Positions 16,663 through 25,847 of a stretch of 64,000 nucleotides of DNA are shown here, in pieces. The position numbers were made by a program, and so were the translations under genes. The stretch lies in assembly GCA_021798835.1 (NCBI GenBank), contig JAJZBQ010000001.1, forward strand, positions 186,001-250,000, written 5' to 3'. How positions within the stretch are numbered: the first letter of the stretch is position 1; every line of letters starts with the position of its first letter. The DNA is from Pseudomonadota bacterium. Lineage in GTDB: Bacteria > Pseudomonadota > Gammaproteobacteria > Burkholderiales > Ferrovaceae. Below the pieces are notes generated by a model. That model was not told the DNA's origin. It ran no database searches and saw only the letters and a list, made by a program, of their open reading frames with translations.

Positions 16663-19653
16663 ATGACCTGGTCGACTTTGTTGAAAAGTAGCAAACTCAG
16701 AAACAAGATATTGATGGGTGCGGCTTTGGTCAGTGCGTTATCGGCGCTGGCCTACACATCGGTGATTTCTCTGGTGTTGCGTCAGCAATACTTGGCCCAG
16801 TATAAGGGGGTACTGAGCCATGCGTCTCAAATGGTTGACCAGAACCTGGCTGAGCGTCGTACAAATCTGCTTCAAGCGGCACGTGAAATGGCACACCAGC
16901 AGGATCTGGGGACGGCAGTCTGGTACCTGACCCAGTATGGTCGTACCGAACCAGATCGGTTGACGTTGACTGAGACGCGGCAGCATTTGGTGCGTGAAAT
17001 GTCCCAACTTGGTCAGGCGGCACATGTTTCTCAAGTGGCACTCTATAGCGATGACGGAATATTGTTAGCGTATGTCAGTTTTAATTCCAGTGGAATATCG
17101 GCAGGTTATGTCGAACCTGGTCAACCGATGCGTATATGGGAGACAGAGGCGGTACGCCCTGATGTATTGGACTGGGGGCGGGCGCATGAAAAGCGTGCTG
17201 GCAGCGAGCGACTGATTCCTAAACACAGACCCATGACATATCAGGAAAAAATTGGTTATGCGGCACGTGGAACTTATTTGACATTACAGGCTGAAGTTCC
17301 GGTTATGGGTCAGGTGTTTAATGTCAAAACGGGTATGTCCGAGGTTAGCCCATTGGGCATGATGATACTGAACTCCCCGTTGGATCAAGAGTTTGTTGAC
17401 CAATTTTCGGTAGCCACGCAAACCCATATCAATGTTTTCTTGTCGGGAAAAATGGCTGTAGGGGATTTGCCTGAATATGACCGACTTCAGGTAAATATGG
17501 GACGCGGTCAGTCCATGGCCCCCATTCAGATCAACGGAACGGCTTATTTTCAGTCGTTGCGTGTACTGCGAGAAGCAAATCAAGTAGTTGGAGTTATTGC
17601 TTTTCTTGAATCTACCCAGGTTGTCGAGAAAAATATCTGGGAGATGATCAGGACATTCTGGTTGATTACAGGGGGGACCCTGATTCTGGTATTGCCACTG
17701 GCCTGGTATTTTGCATATTCGCTGGCGCAGCCTATCACTCATTTGATCAGCGTATTCCGAAAAGTGGCCAGTGGCTATCGGGGTATTATGCCGAGTGACG
17801 AATTATCCAGTTTGGTACGTGATCAGGCAAGACAAGATGAATTGGGTGAACTGACGCGTAGTTTCATTGCCATGAATGATGCCATCACCCATAAAATTCA
17901 TGAAATTAATGAAATGAACCTGTTACTGGAGCAGAAGGTGGAGCAGCGTACGGAGGCGCTAAGTGTTCGTGAGCAGGAGTCGCGGACCTTGATCGAAAAT
18001 TCGCCGGATACCATTGCTCGATTTGATGCTCAGGAGCGCTGCATCTACGCGAATCCGGCTTTGATCAATTTGGTCAAAGGGGGGGAAGAGGCTTTGCTGG
18101 GTCGTCATGCGGTTGATCTGTTCAAGGGTGAGAACAGGGGTGAGTATGCACGCAAAATTCGCGATGTACTGGAAACGGGTATGAATGCGCAGTTTGAACT
18201 GTACTGGACTGATCAGACGGGCAAAGCATTATGTAGCCATATTCGTTTGACTCCAGAATTCGATTTGTCGGGGCAGGTGGCAACGGTGTTGAGTGTGGGG
18301 CGGGATATCACGGAGCGATTGGAGTTTGAGAGTCGAATATGGCAGCAGGCCAATTTTGACACGTTGACAAAATTGCCCAATCGACAAATGTTTTATCAAC
18401 GCCTGGCTCAGGCTGCGCATCAGGCTGAGAGAAGTGGCAAGCCGTTAGCGTTGATGTTGGTGGATCTCGATCATTTCAAGGAAGTCAACGATACACTGGG
18501 TCATGACAGCGGAGATTTGTTGTTGGTTGAGACGGCTCAGCGCCTGATCTCCTGTTTGCGTGAATCCGACATGGTGGCACGCATTGGTGGGGATGAGTTT
18601 ACCGTTGTTATTCCGGATTTGAGTGAGTTGGCGCATGTTGAACGGATTGCCGAGGCTATATTGCAGAAATTATCGCTGCCTTTCAAGTTGGCAGAGGAAA
18701 TGGCTTATGTCTCGGCCAGTGTGGGCATTGCGTTTTACCCTGACGATGCCACGGACTTGGATGTATTGTTCAAAAATGCCGATCAGGCCATGTATGTATC
18801 GAAGAAATTGGGACGTAATCGATATGCTTACTTTACGCGGGAGTTGCAAGAGGCAGCACAGATGCGTCTGCGTTTGACTCATGAACTGCGTGAGGGATTG
18901 AAGGAGAATCAGTTTTCCGTGTATTACCAGCCTATTATAAATCTTGAAAGCGGTTGTATCGATAAAGCGGAAGCCTTGCTGCGTTGGCAGCATCCCCAGC
19001 GAGGGCGTGTAGATCCTTCGGAATTTATTGCATTAGCGGAGGAAACTGGATTGATTGTATCCGTGGGTGACTGGGTGTTTCACCAGGTGGCTCAGCAATG
19101 TCTGGATTGGCGTGTGCATCTTGACCCACGCTTCCAGATTACGGTCAATAAATCTCCGGTTCAGATTGAACAGCGTCAGCCATCTTCGTGGCCAGATTAT
19201 CTTATGTCGCTGGGTTTGGATTCGTCCGCCATTGCCATTGAAATTACGGAGCGCCTGTTGCTGAACAATAACCTTGATGTTCTGGATCATCTGCATCACT
19301 GTCGGCAGGCAGGCATGCAATTGGCCATTGATGATTTTGGTGTGGGTTATTCTTCACTGTCCTACCTGAAGAAGTTCGATATCGACTATCTTAAGATTGA
19401 CCGAAGTTATATTCAGCATATCGATACCGATTCCAATGATGCTGTGCTCAGCGAAACGATCATTCTGATGGCGCATAAATTGGGGCTCAAGGTGGTGGCC
19501 GAAGGAGTGGAGACATTGGCCCAGGAAAAAATATTGAAGGAATATGGTTGCGACTATGTTCAGGGATATTTATATGCTGAACCGATGCCGGCCGTAGAAT
19601 TTGAAGTATTTTATCAACGTTGGTGTAGGGGTAAAACTGGAGAAGAGGGATGA
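16663..19653 (+). CDS. Membrane-bound GGDEF-EAL protein with periplasmic sensor, HAMP and PAS
   Basis: A 996-residue inner-membrane protein: TM1 about 17-40, a periplasmic sensor of about 285 residues, TM2 about 328-352 (ITGGTLILVLPLAWYFAY), HAMP with coiled coil to about 430, PAS (about 439-555), GGDEF (563-720, GGDEF at 641-645 with RESD I site intact) and EAL (about 735-985, motif KAEALLRW near 769). EAL residues include EITERLLL, IDDFGVGYSSL, YLKIDRSYI, AEGVET and VQGY. It probably tunes c-di-GMP at the membrane. The TorT-like gene is directly upstream and likely supplies its periplasmic input. ATG 16663 is chosen after GAGGT 11 nt upstream; a longer start exists but runs inside the previous gene. 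Confidence 0.92.
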   Translation: MTWSTLLKSSKLRNKILMGAALVSALSALAYTSVISLVLRQQYLAQYKGVLSHASQMVDQNLAERRTNLLQAAREMAHQQDLGTAVWYLTQYGRTEPDRLTLTETRQHLVREMSQLGQAAHVSQVALYSDDGILLAYVSFNSSGISAGYVEPGQPMRIWETEAVRPDVLDWGRAHEKRAGSERLIPKHRPMTYQEKIGYAARGTYLTLQAEVPVMGQVFNVKTGMSEVSPLGMMILNSPLDQEFVDQFSVATQTHINVFLSGKMAVGDLPEYDRLQVNMGRGQSMAPIQINGTAYFQSLRVLREANQVVGVIAFLESTQVVEKNIWEMIRTFWLITGGTLILVLPLAWYFAYSLAQPITHLISVFRKVASGYRGIMPSDELSSLVRDQARQDELGELTRSFIAMNDAITHKIHEINEMNLLLEQKVEQRTEALSVREQESRTLIENSPDTIARFDAQERCIYANPALINLVKGGEEALLGRHAVDLFKGENRGEYARKIRDVLETGMNAQFELYWTDQTGKALCSHIRLTPEFDLSGQVATVLSVGRDITERLEFESRIWQQANFDTLTKLPNRQMFYQRLAQAAHQAERSGKPLALMLVDLDHFKEVNDTLGHDSGDLLLVETAQRLISCLRESDMVARIGGDEFTVVIPDLSELAHVERIAEAILQKLSLPFKLAEEMAYVSASVGIAFYPDDATDLDVLFKNADQAMYVSKKLGRNRYAYFTRELQEAAQMRLRLTHELREGLKENQFSVYYQPIINLESGCIDKAEALLRWQHPQRGRVDPSEFIALAEETGLIVSVGDWVFHQVAQQCLDWRVHLDPRFQITVNKSPVQIEQRQPSSWPDYLMSLGLDSSAIAIEITERLLLNNNLDVLDHLHHCRQAGMQLAIDDFGVGYSSLSYLKKFDIDYLKIDRSYIQHIDTDSNDAVLSETIILMAHKLGLKVVAEGVETLAQEKILKEYGCDYVQGYLYAEPMPAVEFEVFYQRWCRGKTGEEG

Positions 19654-20126
19654 AGTACTGGCTGATGAAGTCCGAACCCAGTGAAGTCAGTGTCGAGGAT
19701 GTGCTGGCCATGCCGAATCAGACGGTGGAGTGGTTTGGGGTACGCAATTATCAGGCGCGTAATTTTATGTTGAGGGAAATGCAGGTCGGTGATGGAGTGC
19801 TGTTTTATCATTCCAGTTGCGCACAGCCAGGGATTGTCGGGGTGGCACGGATTGCGCGTGCGGCACAACCCGACATGACACAATTTGACCCGGAATCGCA
19901 TTACTTTGACCCCAGGTCTAGTGCTGATAAACCACGCTGGTTTTGTGTGGCAGTAAAAGTGGAGCGTAAAACTCGTTGTCTCGATTTGGTGACACTGCGC
20001 CGTGATCCTGACTTGGCACAGATGCGTGTCTTAGCCAAAGGTAATCGATTGTCCATTACGCCGGTGGCGGCGGTGGAGTGGGAGAGGATTCTGGCCTATC
20101 TGGGAGTGGATTGGGAAACCCTTTGA
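19650..20126 (+). CDS. EVE domain protein (THYN1-like)
   Basis: A 158-residue protein consisting of a single EVE domain, related to the PUA fold and expected to bind modified bases in RNA or DNA. Typical segments: MKYWLMKSEPSEVS, WFGVRNYQARNFM, GDGVLFYHSS, GIVGVARIA, YFDPRSSADKPRW. ATG 19650 overlaps the stop of the GGDEF-EAL gene (ATGA). The 3' end overlaps the convergent gene at 20056 by 71 bp, an unusually long antisense overlap. Function beyond base binding is not established for bacterial EVE proteins, though some are linked to RNA modification or defence neighbourhoods; none of those genes is seen here. Confidence 0.93.
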   Translation: MKYWLMKSEPSEVSVEDVLAMPNQTVEWFGVRNYQARNFMLREMQVGDGVLFYHSSCAQPGIVGVARIARAAQPDMTQFDPESHYFDPRSSADKPRWFCVAVKVERKTRCLDLVTLRRDPDLAQMRVLAKGNRLSITPVAAVEWERILAYLGVDWETL

Positions 20127-22731
20127 ACTCTCTGACCCATTCCTGTAGTTTATCGGATGGCATGGGTTTGGCTATCCCGTAACCTTGGGCCAGCAAACAT
20201 CCCATGTCCAACAATTTATAGCCGTGTTCTGCGGTTTCTACTCCTTCGGCGATAACGGTTTTATGGAAGGCACGAGCCAGTTCGATAACTCCCTGAACGA
20301 TGGATAGATCTTCTGGATCTTGTAGCATATTGCGGATGAACACCTGATCGATCTTGATGGTATCAGCAGGCAAACGGCGCAGGTAGGACAGAGAGGCGTA
20401 GCCTGTACCAAAGTCATCGATGGAGAAATGTAAACCGATGTCGAGGCAAGCCTGCATTTTTTTGATGGCGGCATCCAGATTGCCCAAGGTTGCTGTTTCG
20501 AGTATTTCCAGTTCCAGTGCAAGGGGGGGTAAATGTGGATAAAGGCGGATCTGTTGTTTTAGATAATCGACAAATCCATGGGATTGCAGATGATGTGCGG
20601 GGATATTGACGCTCAATGTCAGGAGAAGTCCGCTCTTTTGCCATTCGGAGAGGCGGTGTAAGGCTTGGTTGATGACCCATTCAGAAAGACGGATTTCAAA
20701 TGAGGTTCCTTCTACCAGCGGCATGAATTCTCCAGGGAGGATCAGGCCGCGTTGTGGGTCACGCCAACGAATCAGGGCTTCAGCCCCAACAACTTGACGA
20801 GTTGCCATATTGACCTTGGGTTGATAGAAGAATTCCAGTTCATTATGATCCAGCGCGTGTTCCAGTCGATCCAGAATATGGCTGCGATAGCGGATCTGAT
20901 GTTCGCTCTGAGCGTCAAAGAAATAGACGCGATTGCGCCCCGATTGCTTGGCCAGGTACATGGCCTGGTCGGCATGTCGCAACAGTGTTTCTCCATCGGT
21001 GATGTCGTCAGGACAAACTGCCACACCGATACTGGCTGAGACGGTTAAGGATATGTTGAGGTGAGTAAAAGGTGTGGCGATCGCATCTAGGATGCGGTCC
21101 ACGAGAAATTGACATTCACTTCGTTCTTTGAATCCATCCAGTATGACGACGAATTCATCGCCACCGAAGCGAGCAACGGTATCGGTGGCTCGACAAACTC
21201 CAGAGACTCGTTGACCAATTTCAGTCAATACACGGTCACCGAAGGCATGACCATATTGATCATTAATGGCTTTGAAGCCATCGAGATCCATGAAGCAGAC
21301 GGCGACCAAGGTCGAGGAACGTTTTAGTTGGCCCAGTGCACGGTCAAGACGGTCAGTGAGCAATGCGCGATTGGGTAAGCCGGTGAGTGTATCGAAATAG
21401 ACACGCCGTTCCAGTTCAATCTGCTGCAGGCGTAGTTCGCTGATGTCGTCCACCAATGCTACGAGATAGTCCAGCCTTCCATCTTCATCGCGGATCGCGC
21501 GCACGGCGACATGGGCGTGCACAATTGTGCCGTCTTTATGGAGAAAACGCTTGTCCAGTTCATATTCATCGGTTTTGTTTAAGAAAACGGATTGAAATAA
21601 ACGGTCATTGATCTCCAGATCACCGGGGTGGGTGATGCTGTCCCAGGTTAATTGCTGAAGTTCGGTTTTGTTATAACCCAACATGTCACAGAGAGCCTGA
21701 TTGACCTCAATCCAGCGTTTATCGGGGCCTGTAGCAGCCATGCCGACCATTGAGCGCTCAAAATAAGCGCGGAAATGTTTTTCGCGGGCGATGAGGGTTT
21801 GTTCAGCGCGCTGACGGGCTTGGTCGCGTTCGAACATCTCCAGCGCAAAGGAAATGTCGCGCACCATCTCATCCAGCACAGCAATGGCTTCATCATCAAA
21901 GGACTCATGAATCGTGGCATAGACTCCGATCACCGCAATGGTGCGTGCACCTTGCTGGATAGGGAAAGTGGCGCTACTCAACCAGCCGAAAGAATATCCT
22001 TTTGACCACCAAGGTTTGGTCATGGGGTCGTTTTGGAAGTCAGTGACGAAGATACTGCGTCCTTCCAGATAACAAAGGGCTGCTGGCCCCAGTGATTCGG
22101 AAGGGGGGGAAGTTAGGGGGAATAGAGTGTCGGTCAGATATTCGATGCCTGAGCCATAGGTCACAGTGGGCTTGAGGAATTTTCCATCTGCCGTTGGCTG
22201 AGCAATGAAAGCCAGTGAAAAACCAGCAAAATTCACAGCAGTTTCGCAGATCAGCGGATAAAGTTTATCCCGATCATCAAGTCTTACAATGGCCTGATTG
22301 ATTTCGCTGAGGGCGCGATAGAGGTTTGTCAGGCGCTGGATGCGTTGCAGGTGGTCGCGTCGCTCGCCGATATTGCGAGAAGAGCAGTAGAGCAGGGATG
22401 GTCCATGAGGAAAGCGGTAGATGCGGGCTGTGATTTCCACAGGAATCAGATGGCCATCTCGATGGCGATGCTGGGTTTCAAAGGTGTGGTGTATGCCCTC
22501 GCCCAGTTCAAAGTTATGCTCCACCACCGCCATGACTTGTTCGCGATCCCACTGAGCATCCCAATCGGAGACATGCAGTCCGATGGCCTCTGTGCGCCGG
22601 TAGCCGAGCATATCAAAAAAATAGTCGCTGGCTTCGACGAGATAACCCTGACGGTCAAGTACATGAATACCATCACTGGCAACTCTCAGGAGAACCTCTA
22701 ACTGGTGTTTCAGGCTGTCATAGTCGTCCAT
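20056..22731 (-). CDS. PAS-GAF-PAS-GGDEF-EAL cytoplasmic c-di-GMP protein
   Basis: An 891-residue soluble sensor: PAS (about 5-125), GAF (145-290), PAS (about 320-440, with IERSMVGMAA), GGDEF (about 455-610; GGDEF at 523-527 and an intact RATD I site), and EAL (about 625-880; AEALIRW at 650). The EAL core ELEILETA, IDDFGTGYASL, IKIDQVFIR, AEGVET and LAQGYGIAKP looks complete, so both activities are possible. The C-terminal tail RPESSPTPPPPPA is encoded antisense to the end of the EVE gene. ATG 22731 is used; a TTG 66 nt upstream would add 22 residues. The response regulator gene lies 94 bp upstream in the same direction. Confidence 0.92.
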   Translation of the reverse strand: MDDYDSLKHQLEVLLRVASDGIHVLDRQGYLVEASDYFFDMLGYRRTEAIGLHVSDWDAQWDREQVMAVVEHNFELGEGIHHTFETQHRHRDGHLIPVEITARIYRFPHGPSLLYCSSRNIGERRDHLQRIQRLTNLYRALSEINQAIVRLDDRDKLYPLICETAVNFAGFSLAFIAQPTADGKFLKPTVTYGSGIEYLTDTLFPLTSPPSESLGPAALCYLEGRSIFVTDFQNDPMTKPWWSKGYSFGWLSSATFPIQQGARTIAVIGVYATIHESFDDEAIAVLDEMVRDISFALEMFERDQARQRAEQTLIAREKHFRAYFERSMVGMAATGPDKRWIEVNQALCDMLGYNKTELQQLTWDSITHPGDLEINDRLFQSVFLNKTDEYELDKRFLHKDGTIVHAHVAVRAIRDEDGRLDYLVALVDDISELRLQQIELERRVYFDTLTGLPNRALLTDRLDRALGQLKRSSTLVAVCFMDLDGFKAINDQYGHAFGDRVLTEIGQRVSGVCRATDTVARFGGDEFVVILDGFKERSECQFLVDRILDAIATPFTHLNISLTVSASIGVAVCPDDITDGETLLRHADQAMYLAKQSGRNRVYFFDAQSEHQIRYRSHILDRLEHALDHNELEFFYQPKVNMATRQVVGAEALIRWRDPQRGLILPGEFMPLVEGTSFEIRLSEWVINQALHRLSEWQKSGLLLTLSVNIPAHHLQSHGFVDYLKQQIRLYPHLPPLALELEILETATLGNLDAAIKKMQACLDIGLHFSIDDFGTGYASLSYLRRLPADTIKIDQVFIRNMLQDPEDLSIVQGVIELARAFHKTVIAEGVETAEHGYKLLDMGCLLAQGYGIAKPMPSDKLQEWVREFKGFPNPLPDRPESSPTPPPPPA

Positions 22732-22825
22732 GGCACAAGAAGAAAAGTGACACAATTGAGCAGATCGTACGATAGCACGGGAATAGTTCTGCGCCAATGG
22801 TAGACGTAATTGGGGGATTCAATGT

Positions 22826-23392
22826 TCAAGGGTTGATCAGGCCCAAATGGCTGGCACGGATAACGGCTTCGATGCGTGTGGCGACTCCCAGTTTGTTACG
22901 GGCATTGTCCATATGAAAATCCACAGTACGTTTGGATAAGCCGAGAATTAGTGAGATTTCCAAAGAGGTTTTTCCGCGTGCTGACCAGGTCAGGACTTCC
23001 CTTTCCCGTTCGGCCAACTCGGTTGTTCCTGAAAGAGGGGGATCACGGCGTCCCAGACGTGTCAGCAGAATTTCGTAGAGTAACTCAAAATCGATGGGTT
23101 TGGTGACATAATCGTCAGCTCCCAGCCGTCGTCCGCGCAACTCGCTGTCACGATCGGTGAGTGCAGTCAGAAAGATGAAAGGGGGGGGAGATGTCAGGGA
23201 CTCCAGTATCTCAAACCCGGAAAGACCGGGGAGTCCCACATCGCAGAGTACGAGATCCGGTTGAACCAGAGCGATGGCATGTAAACCATCGTAACCCGAA
23301 TAGGACAGCGTGATCTGTATGTCTCGGTCACGCAATTCTTCGGCGATCAGCCCGGCCATTTCACGGTCATCTTCGATGCATAGTACTTTCAT
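22826..23392 (-). CDS. Response regulator, receiver plus LuxR-type DNA-binding domain
   Basis: A 188-residue two-component regulator. The receiver (about 1-118) has DD at 8-9, phosphoacceptor Asp in VLCDVGLPGLSG near residue 51, TAL at about 76 and conserved Lys in VTKPID. The LuxR-type helix-turn-helix (about 125-185) includes LAEREREVLTWSARGKTSLEIS and the recognition segment LSKRTVDFHMDNARNKLGV. It diverges from the sensor kinase gene at 23448 with only 55 bp between start codons, implying a cognate pair and shared promoter region. The PAS-GAF GGDEF-EAL gene lies downstream in the same direction. Targets and signal are unknown. Confidence 0.92.
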   Translation of the reverse strand: MKVLCIEDDREMAGLIAEELRDRDIQITLSYSGYDGLHAIALVQPDLVLCDVGLPGLSGFEILESLTSPPPFIFLTALTDRDSELRGRRLGADDYVTKPIDFELLYEILLTRLGRRDPPLSGTTELAEREREVLTWSARGKTSLEISLILGLSKRTVDFHMDNARNKLGVATRIEAVIRASHLGLINP

Positions 23393-23447
23393 CGAGTTTC
23401 TCCTTCAGGGTATTGTACAATCGAACAGGCTCTCCAAGGATGGTGGT

Positions 23448-24950
23448 ATGCGATTTCAATCCCTCCGCACCCGACTGTCACTGGCGTATGCACTTTTTTT
23501 GTTGCTGGTGGTGGGATTGGGTGCCTTCAGTATCCATCAACTCAACGACTATAACCGGGTTACGGCAGAAATTCGTGATCGGTGGCTGCGTTCTACGCGT
23601 ATCTTGGGGGATCTCAATAACGACACGTCGGATTTTCGTGCAGCAGAAGGCAGTTATTTGCTGGCTGATACATTCAGACAGCGTCAGGAAAGTCTGGGTG
23701 AGATGCGGCAACTGGATGCCTCCATTGTTCACACCCAACTGCGTTATCAGGAAATTCGTCATGACGATCGGGAAGATCAGTTGTACCGATCTTTTGTGAA
23801 GCTCTGGGGCCATTATCATCGATTGGTTGAGCAGGAACGTCAGTTACCACCGGAACAAGCGGCTATCCTTTATCGTGGGCAAGCCAATGTGGCCTACAGT
23901 GCGGCCAGTGAGACACTGGGCCATCTGACTCAGTGGAACCTGATCGGGGCCAGGAATGCCGCAGAACGTGAGAGCAGAACCTATGATCAGGCTACGGGTT
24001 TGATTGCGGGGGCGATTTTGCTGGCTGGGTTTTTACTGATAGTTGCCATTGCATTCATTACCCGTTCCATTTCAAATCCATTGCTGGATTTGGTACAACG
24101 CATGCAACGTATTGCCAATCAGGAACCGGATGTTTCACTGCCAACATTGCAACGTAGCGATGAGATTGGTTTGATGGCACGTGCGGTAGCGGTTTTTCAG
24201 AAAAATGCTCGTGATTTATTGGACACGCAGCAGCGTCTTGCCGAGCAGGCAAAAACATTGGAACTTGCCTTGCAGAATGAGAAAGATGCTACACAACAGC
24301 AACATAATTTTGTTTTGATGACATCGCATGAATTTCGTACACCCTTGGCGTTGATTGATGGTCATGCCCAACGTCTTTACAATGCCCGTGAACGGTTGGG
24401 GCCTGAGGATGTGGGGGAACGTGCGCAAAAAATCCGACGTTCCATACAGCGTTTGACTCGTTTAATGGATGGGTTGGTGGATATGCCGCTGGAGTTGCCC
24501 TTTCATCCCCAAGATGTCAACATGGAGGAATTATTGCAACGCTTGGTGCAAGAGTATCAGGAACTGTTTCCAACCTATTCATTTCAGGTCGAGATCGGTG
24601 TACTGCCACAACGTCGCGGGGATCCCGAATTATTGCACAGAGCATTGGGAAATCTGTTGTCCAATGCCATCAAGTATTCATCTGAAACGGAGCCGATCAT
24701 GATTCGAGCATGGTCGACAGGAGCGCAGTGGCAGATCGATATTGTAGACCACGGTATTGGTATTCCGGACAAAGATCTGCCGCATCTGGGAGAGCGCTAT
24801 TTTCGAGGGTCAAATGTCGGCTCTTTTTCTGGTACTGGGGTTGGTCTGTTTTTGGTACATCAGGTATTGGCTTTGCATAGAGCCACGCTGCATATTGGTG
24901 CAACTATTCCCCACGGAACGCACATTCACCTGAGTTTCGATTCTTGGTAA
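23448..24950 (+). CDS. Membrane sensor histidine kinase with HAMP domain
   Basis: A 500-residue kinase: TM1 about 8-28, a helical periplasmic region of about 150 residues (four-helix-bundle-like), TM2 about 183-205, HAMP about 205-260, coiled coil, HisKA with phospho-His in TSHEFRTPLALID (about residue 292), then HATPase with NLLSNAIKYS, DHGIGIPDKDL and SGTGVGLFLV. ATG 23448 has AAGGA 7 nt upstream and gives a normal N-terminal anchor; longer readings run into the divergent response regulator gene. The partner is the LuxR-type regulator at 22826. Signal not identifiable. Confidence 0.93.
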   Translation: MRFQSLRTRLSLAYALFLLLVVGLGAFSIHQLNDYNRVTAEIRDRWLRSTRILGDLNNDTSDFRAAEGSYLLADTFRQRQESLGEMRQLDASIVHTQLRYQEIRHDDREDQLYRSFVKLWGHYHRLVEQERQLPPEQAAILYRGQANVAYSAASETLGHLTQWNLIGARNAAERESRTYDQATGLIAGAILLAGFLLIVAIAFITRSISNPLLDLVQRMQRIANQEPDVSLPTLQRSDEIGLMARAVAVFQKNARDLLDTQQRLAEQAKTLELALQNEKDATQQQHNFVLMTSHEFRTPLALIDGHAQRLYNARERLGPEDVGERAQKIRRSIQRLTRLMDGLVDMPLELPFHPQDVNMEELLQRLVQEYQELFPTYSFQVEIGVLPQRRGDPELLHRALGNLLSNAIKYSSETEPIMIRAWSTGAQWQIDIVDHGIGIPDKDLPHLGERYFRGSNVGSFSGTGVGLFLVHQVLALHRATLHIGATIPHGTHIHLSFDSW

Positions 24951-24968
24951 CGATAAGATATTATAAGT

Positions 24969-25847
24969 TTATGAGGTTAACCGTTGTAAGGCTTCACGGT
25001 AGCGTGCCAGGGTTCCTTCTACAATATCATTGGGTAGCGACGGAGCAGGTGGACATTTGTTCCAGTGCGCATTTTCCAGCCAGTTGCGCACGAATTGCTT
25101 GTCGAAACTGAGCGGGCTTTGTCCGGGTGTATAGGTGTCTTTTGGCCAAAAGCGCGAAGAATCCGGAGTGAGGACTTCATCCATCAAGGTCAATTGTTGG
25201 TTGGCATCCAAACCAAATTCAAATTTGGTATCAGCAATCAGAATTCCTCGATTGGCCGCATGAGCCGAGGCTTCACGATAGAGACGCAGTGAGATATCAC
25301 GAACTTCATTGGCACGTGCATCGCCCAGCATATCCCGCATATTTTCGAAGGAGATATTTTCATCATGATCGCCCACAGCAGCTTTGGTTGCCGGGGTGAA
25401 AATGGCTTCGGGCAAAGCATCGGCACGTTGCAAGCCTTGTGGCAGCGGGATACCACACAGATGGCCAGAATGCTGATAATCCTTCCAACCTGATCCTTCG
25501 AGATAACCACGTACCACCGCTTCAATGGGTAGAGGAGTGAGACGCTGGACTACCATGGCGCGGTCGCGGACTTGGTGGCGTTCGCTGGGTTTGACCACGC
25601 TTTCCGGGTCGACGCCTGTCAAATGATTGGGAATATCACGAAAGAAGTCGAACCAGAAATTGGACAGAGCCTGTAGCAACTTCCCTTTTCCTGGAATGGG
25701 AGTGGGAAAAATTACATCGAAAGCCGAAAGCCGGTCGGTAGTAACCATCAGCAGGTGGGACTCCCCCACGGCATAGATGTCACGGACCTTGCCTTTGGTG
25801 ACAAGGGGAAGGGATGTCAGGGTTGTCTCAAACAAGGCATCATTCAT
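24969..25847 (-). CDS. purC: Phosphoribosylaminoimidazole-succinocarboxamide synthase
   Basis: A 292-residue SAICAR synthetase, which joins CAIR and aspartate using ATP in purine synthesis. Typical segments: [10 protein letters not shown] (nucleotide-binding start), [43 protein letters not shown] and [13 protein letters not shown]. Length matches the two-domain form common in betaproteobacteria and yeast rather than the short E. coli form of about 237. The start ATG overlaps the pykA stop as ATGA, so it is translated from the same message. The 3' end is 18 bp from the convergent kinase gene. Confidence 0.97.
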   Translation of the reverse strand: MNDALFETTLTSLPLVTKGKVRDIYAVGESHLLMVTTDRLSAFDVIFPTPIPGKGKLLQALSNFWFDFFRDIPNHLTGVDPESVVKPSERHQVRDRAMVVQRLTPLPIEAVVRGYLEGSGWKDYQHSGHLCGIPLPQGLQRADALPEAIFTPATKAAVGDHDENISFENMRDMLGDARANEVRDISLRLYREASAHAANRGILIADTKFEFGLDANQQLTLMDEVLTPDSSRFWPKDTYTPGQSPLSFDKQFVRNWLENAHWNKCPPAPSLPNDIVEGTLARYREALQRLTS

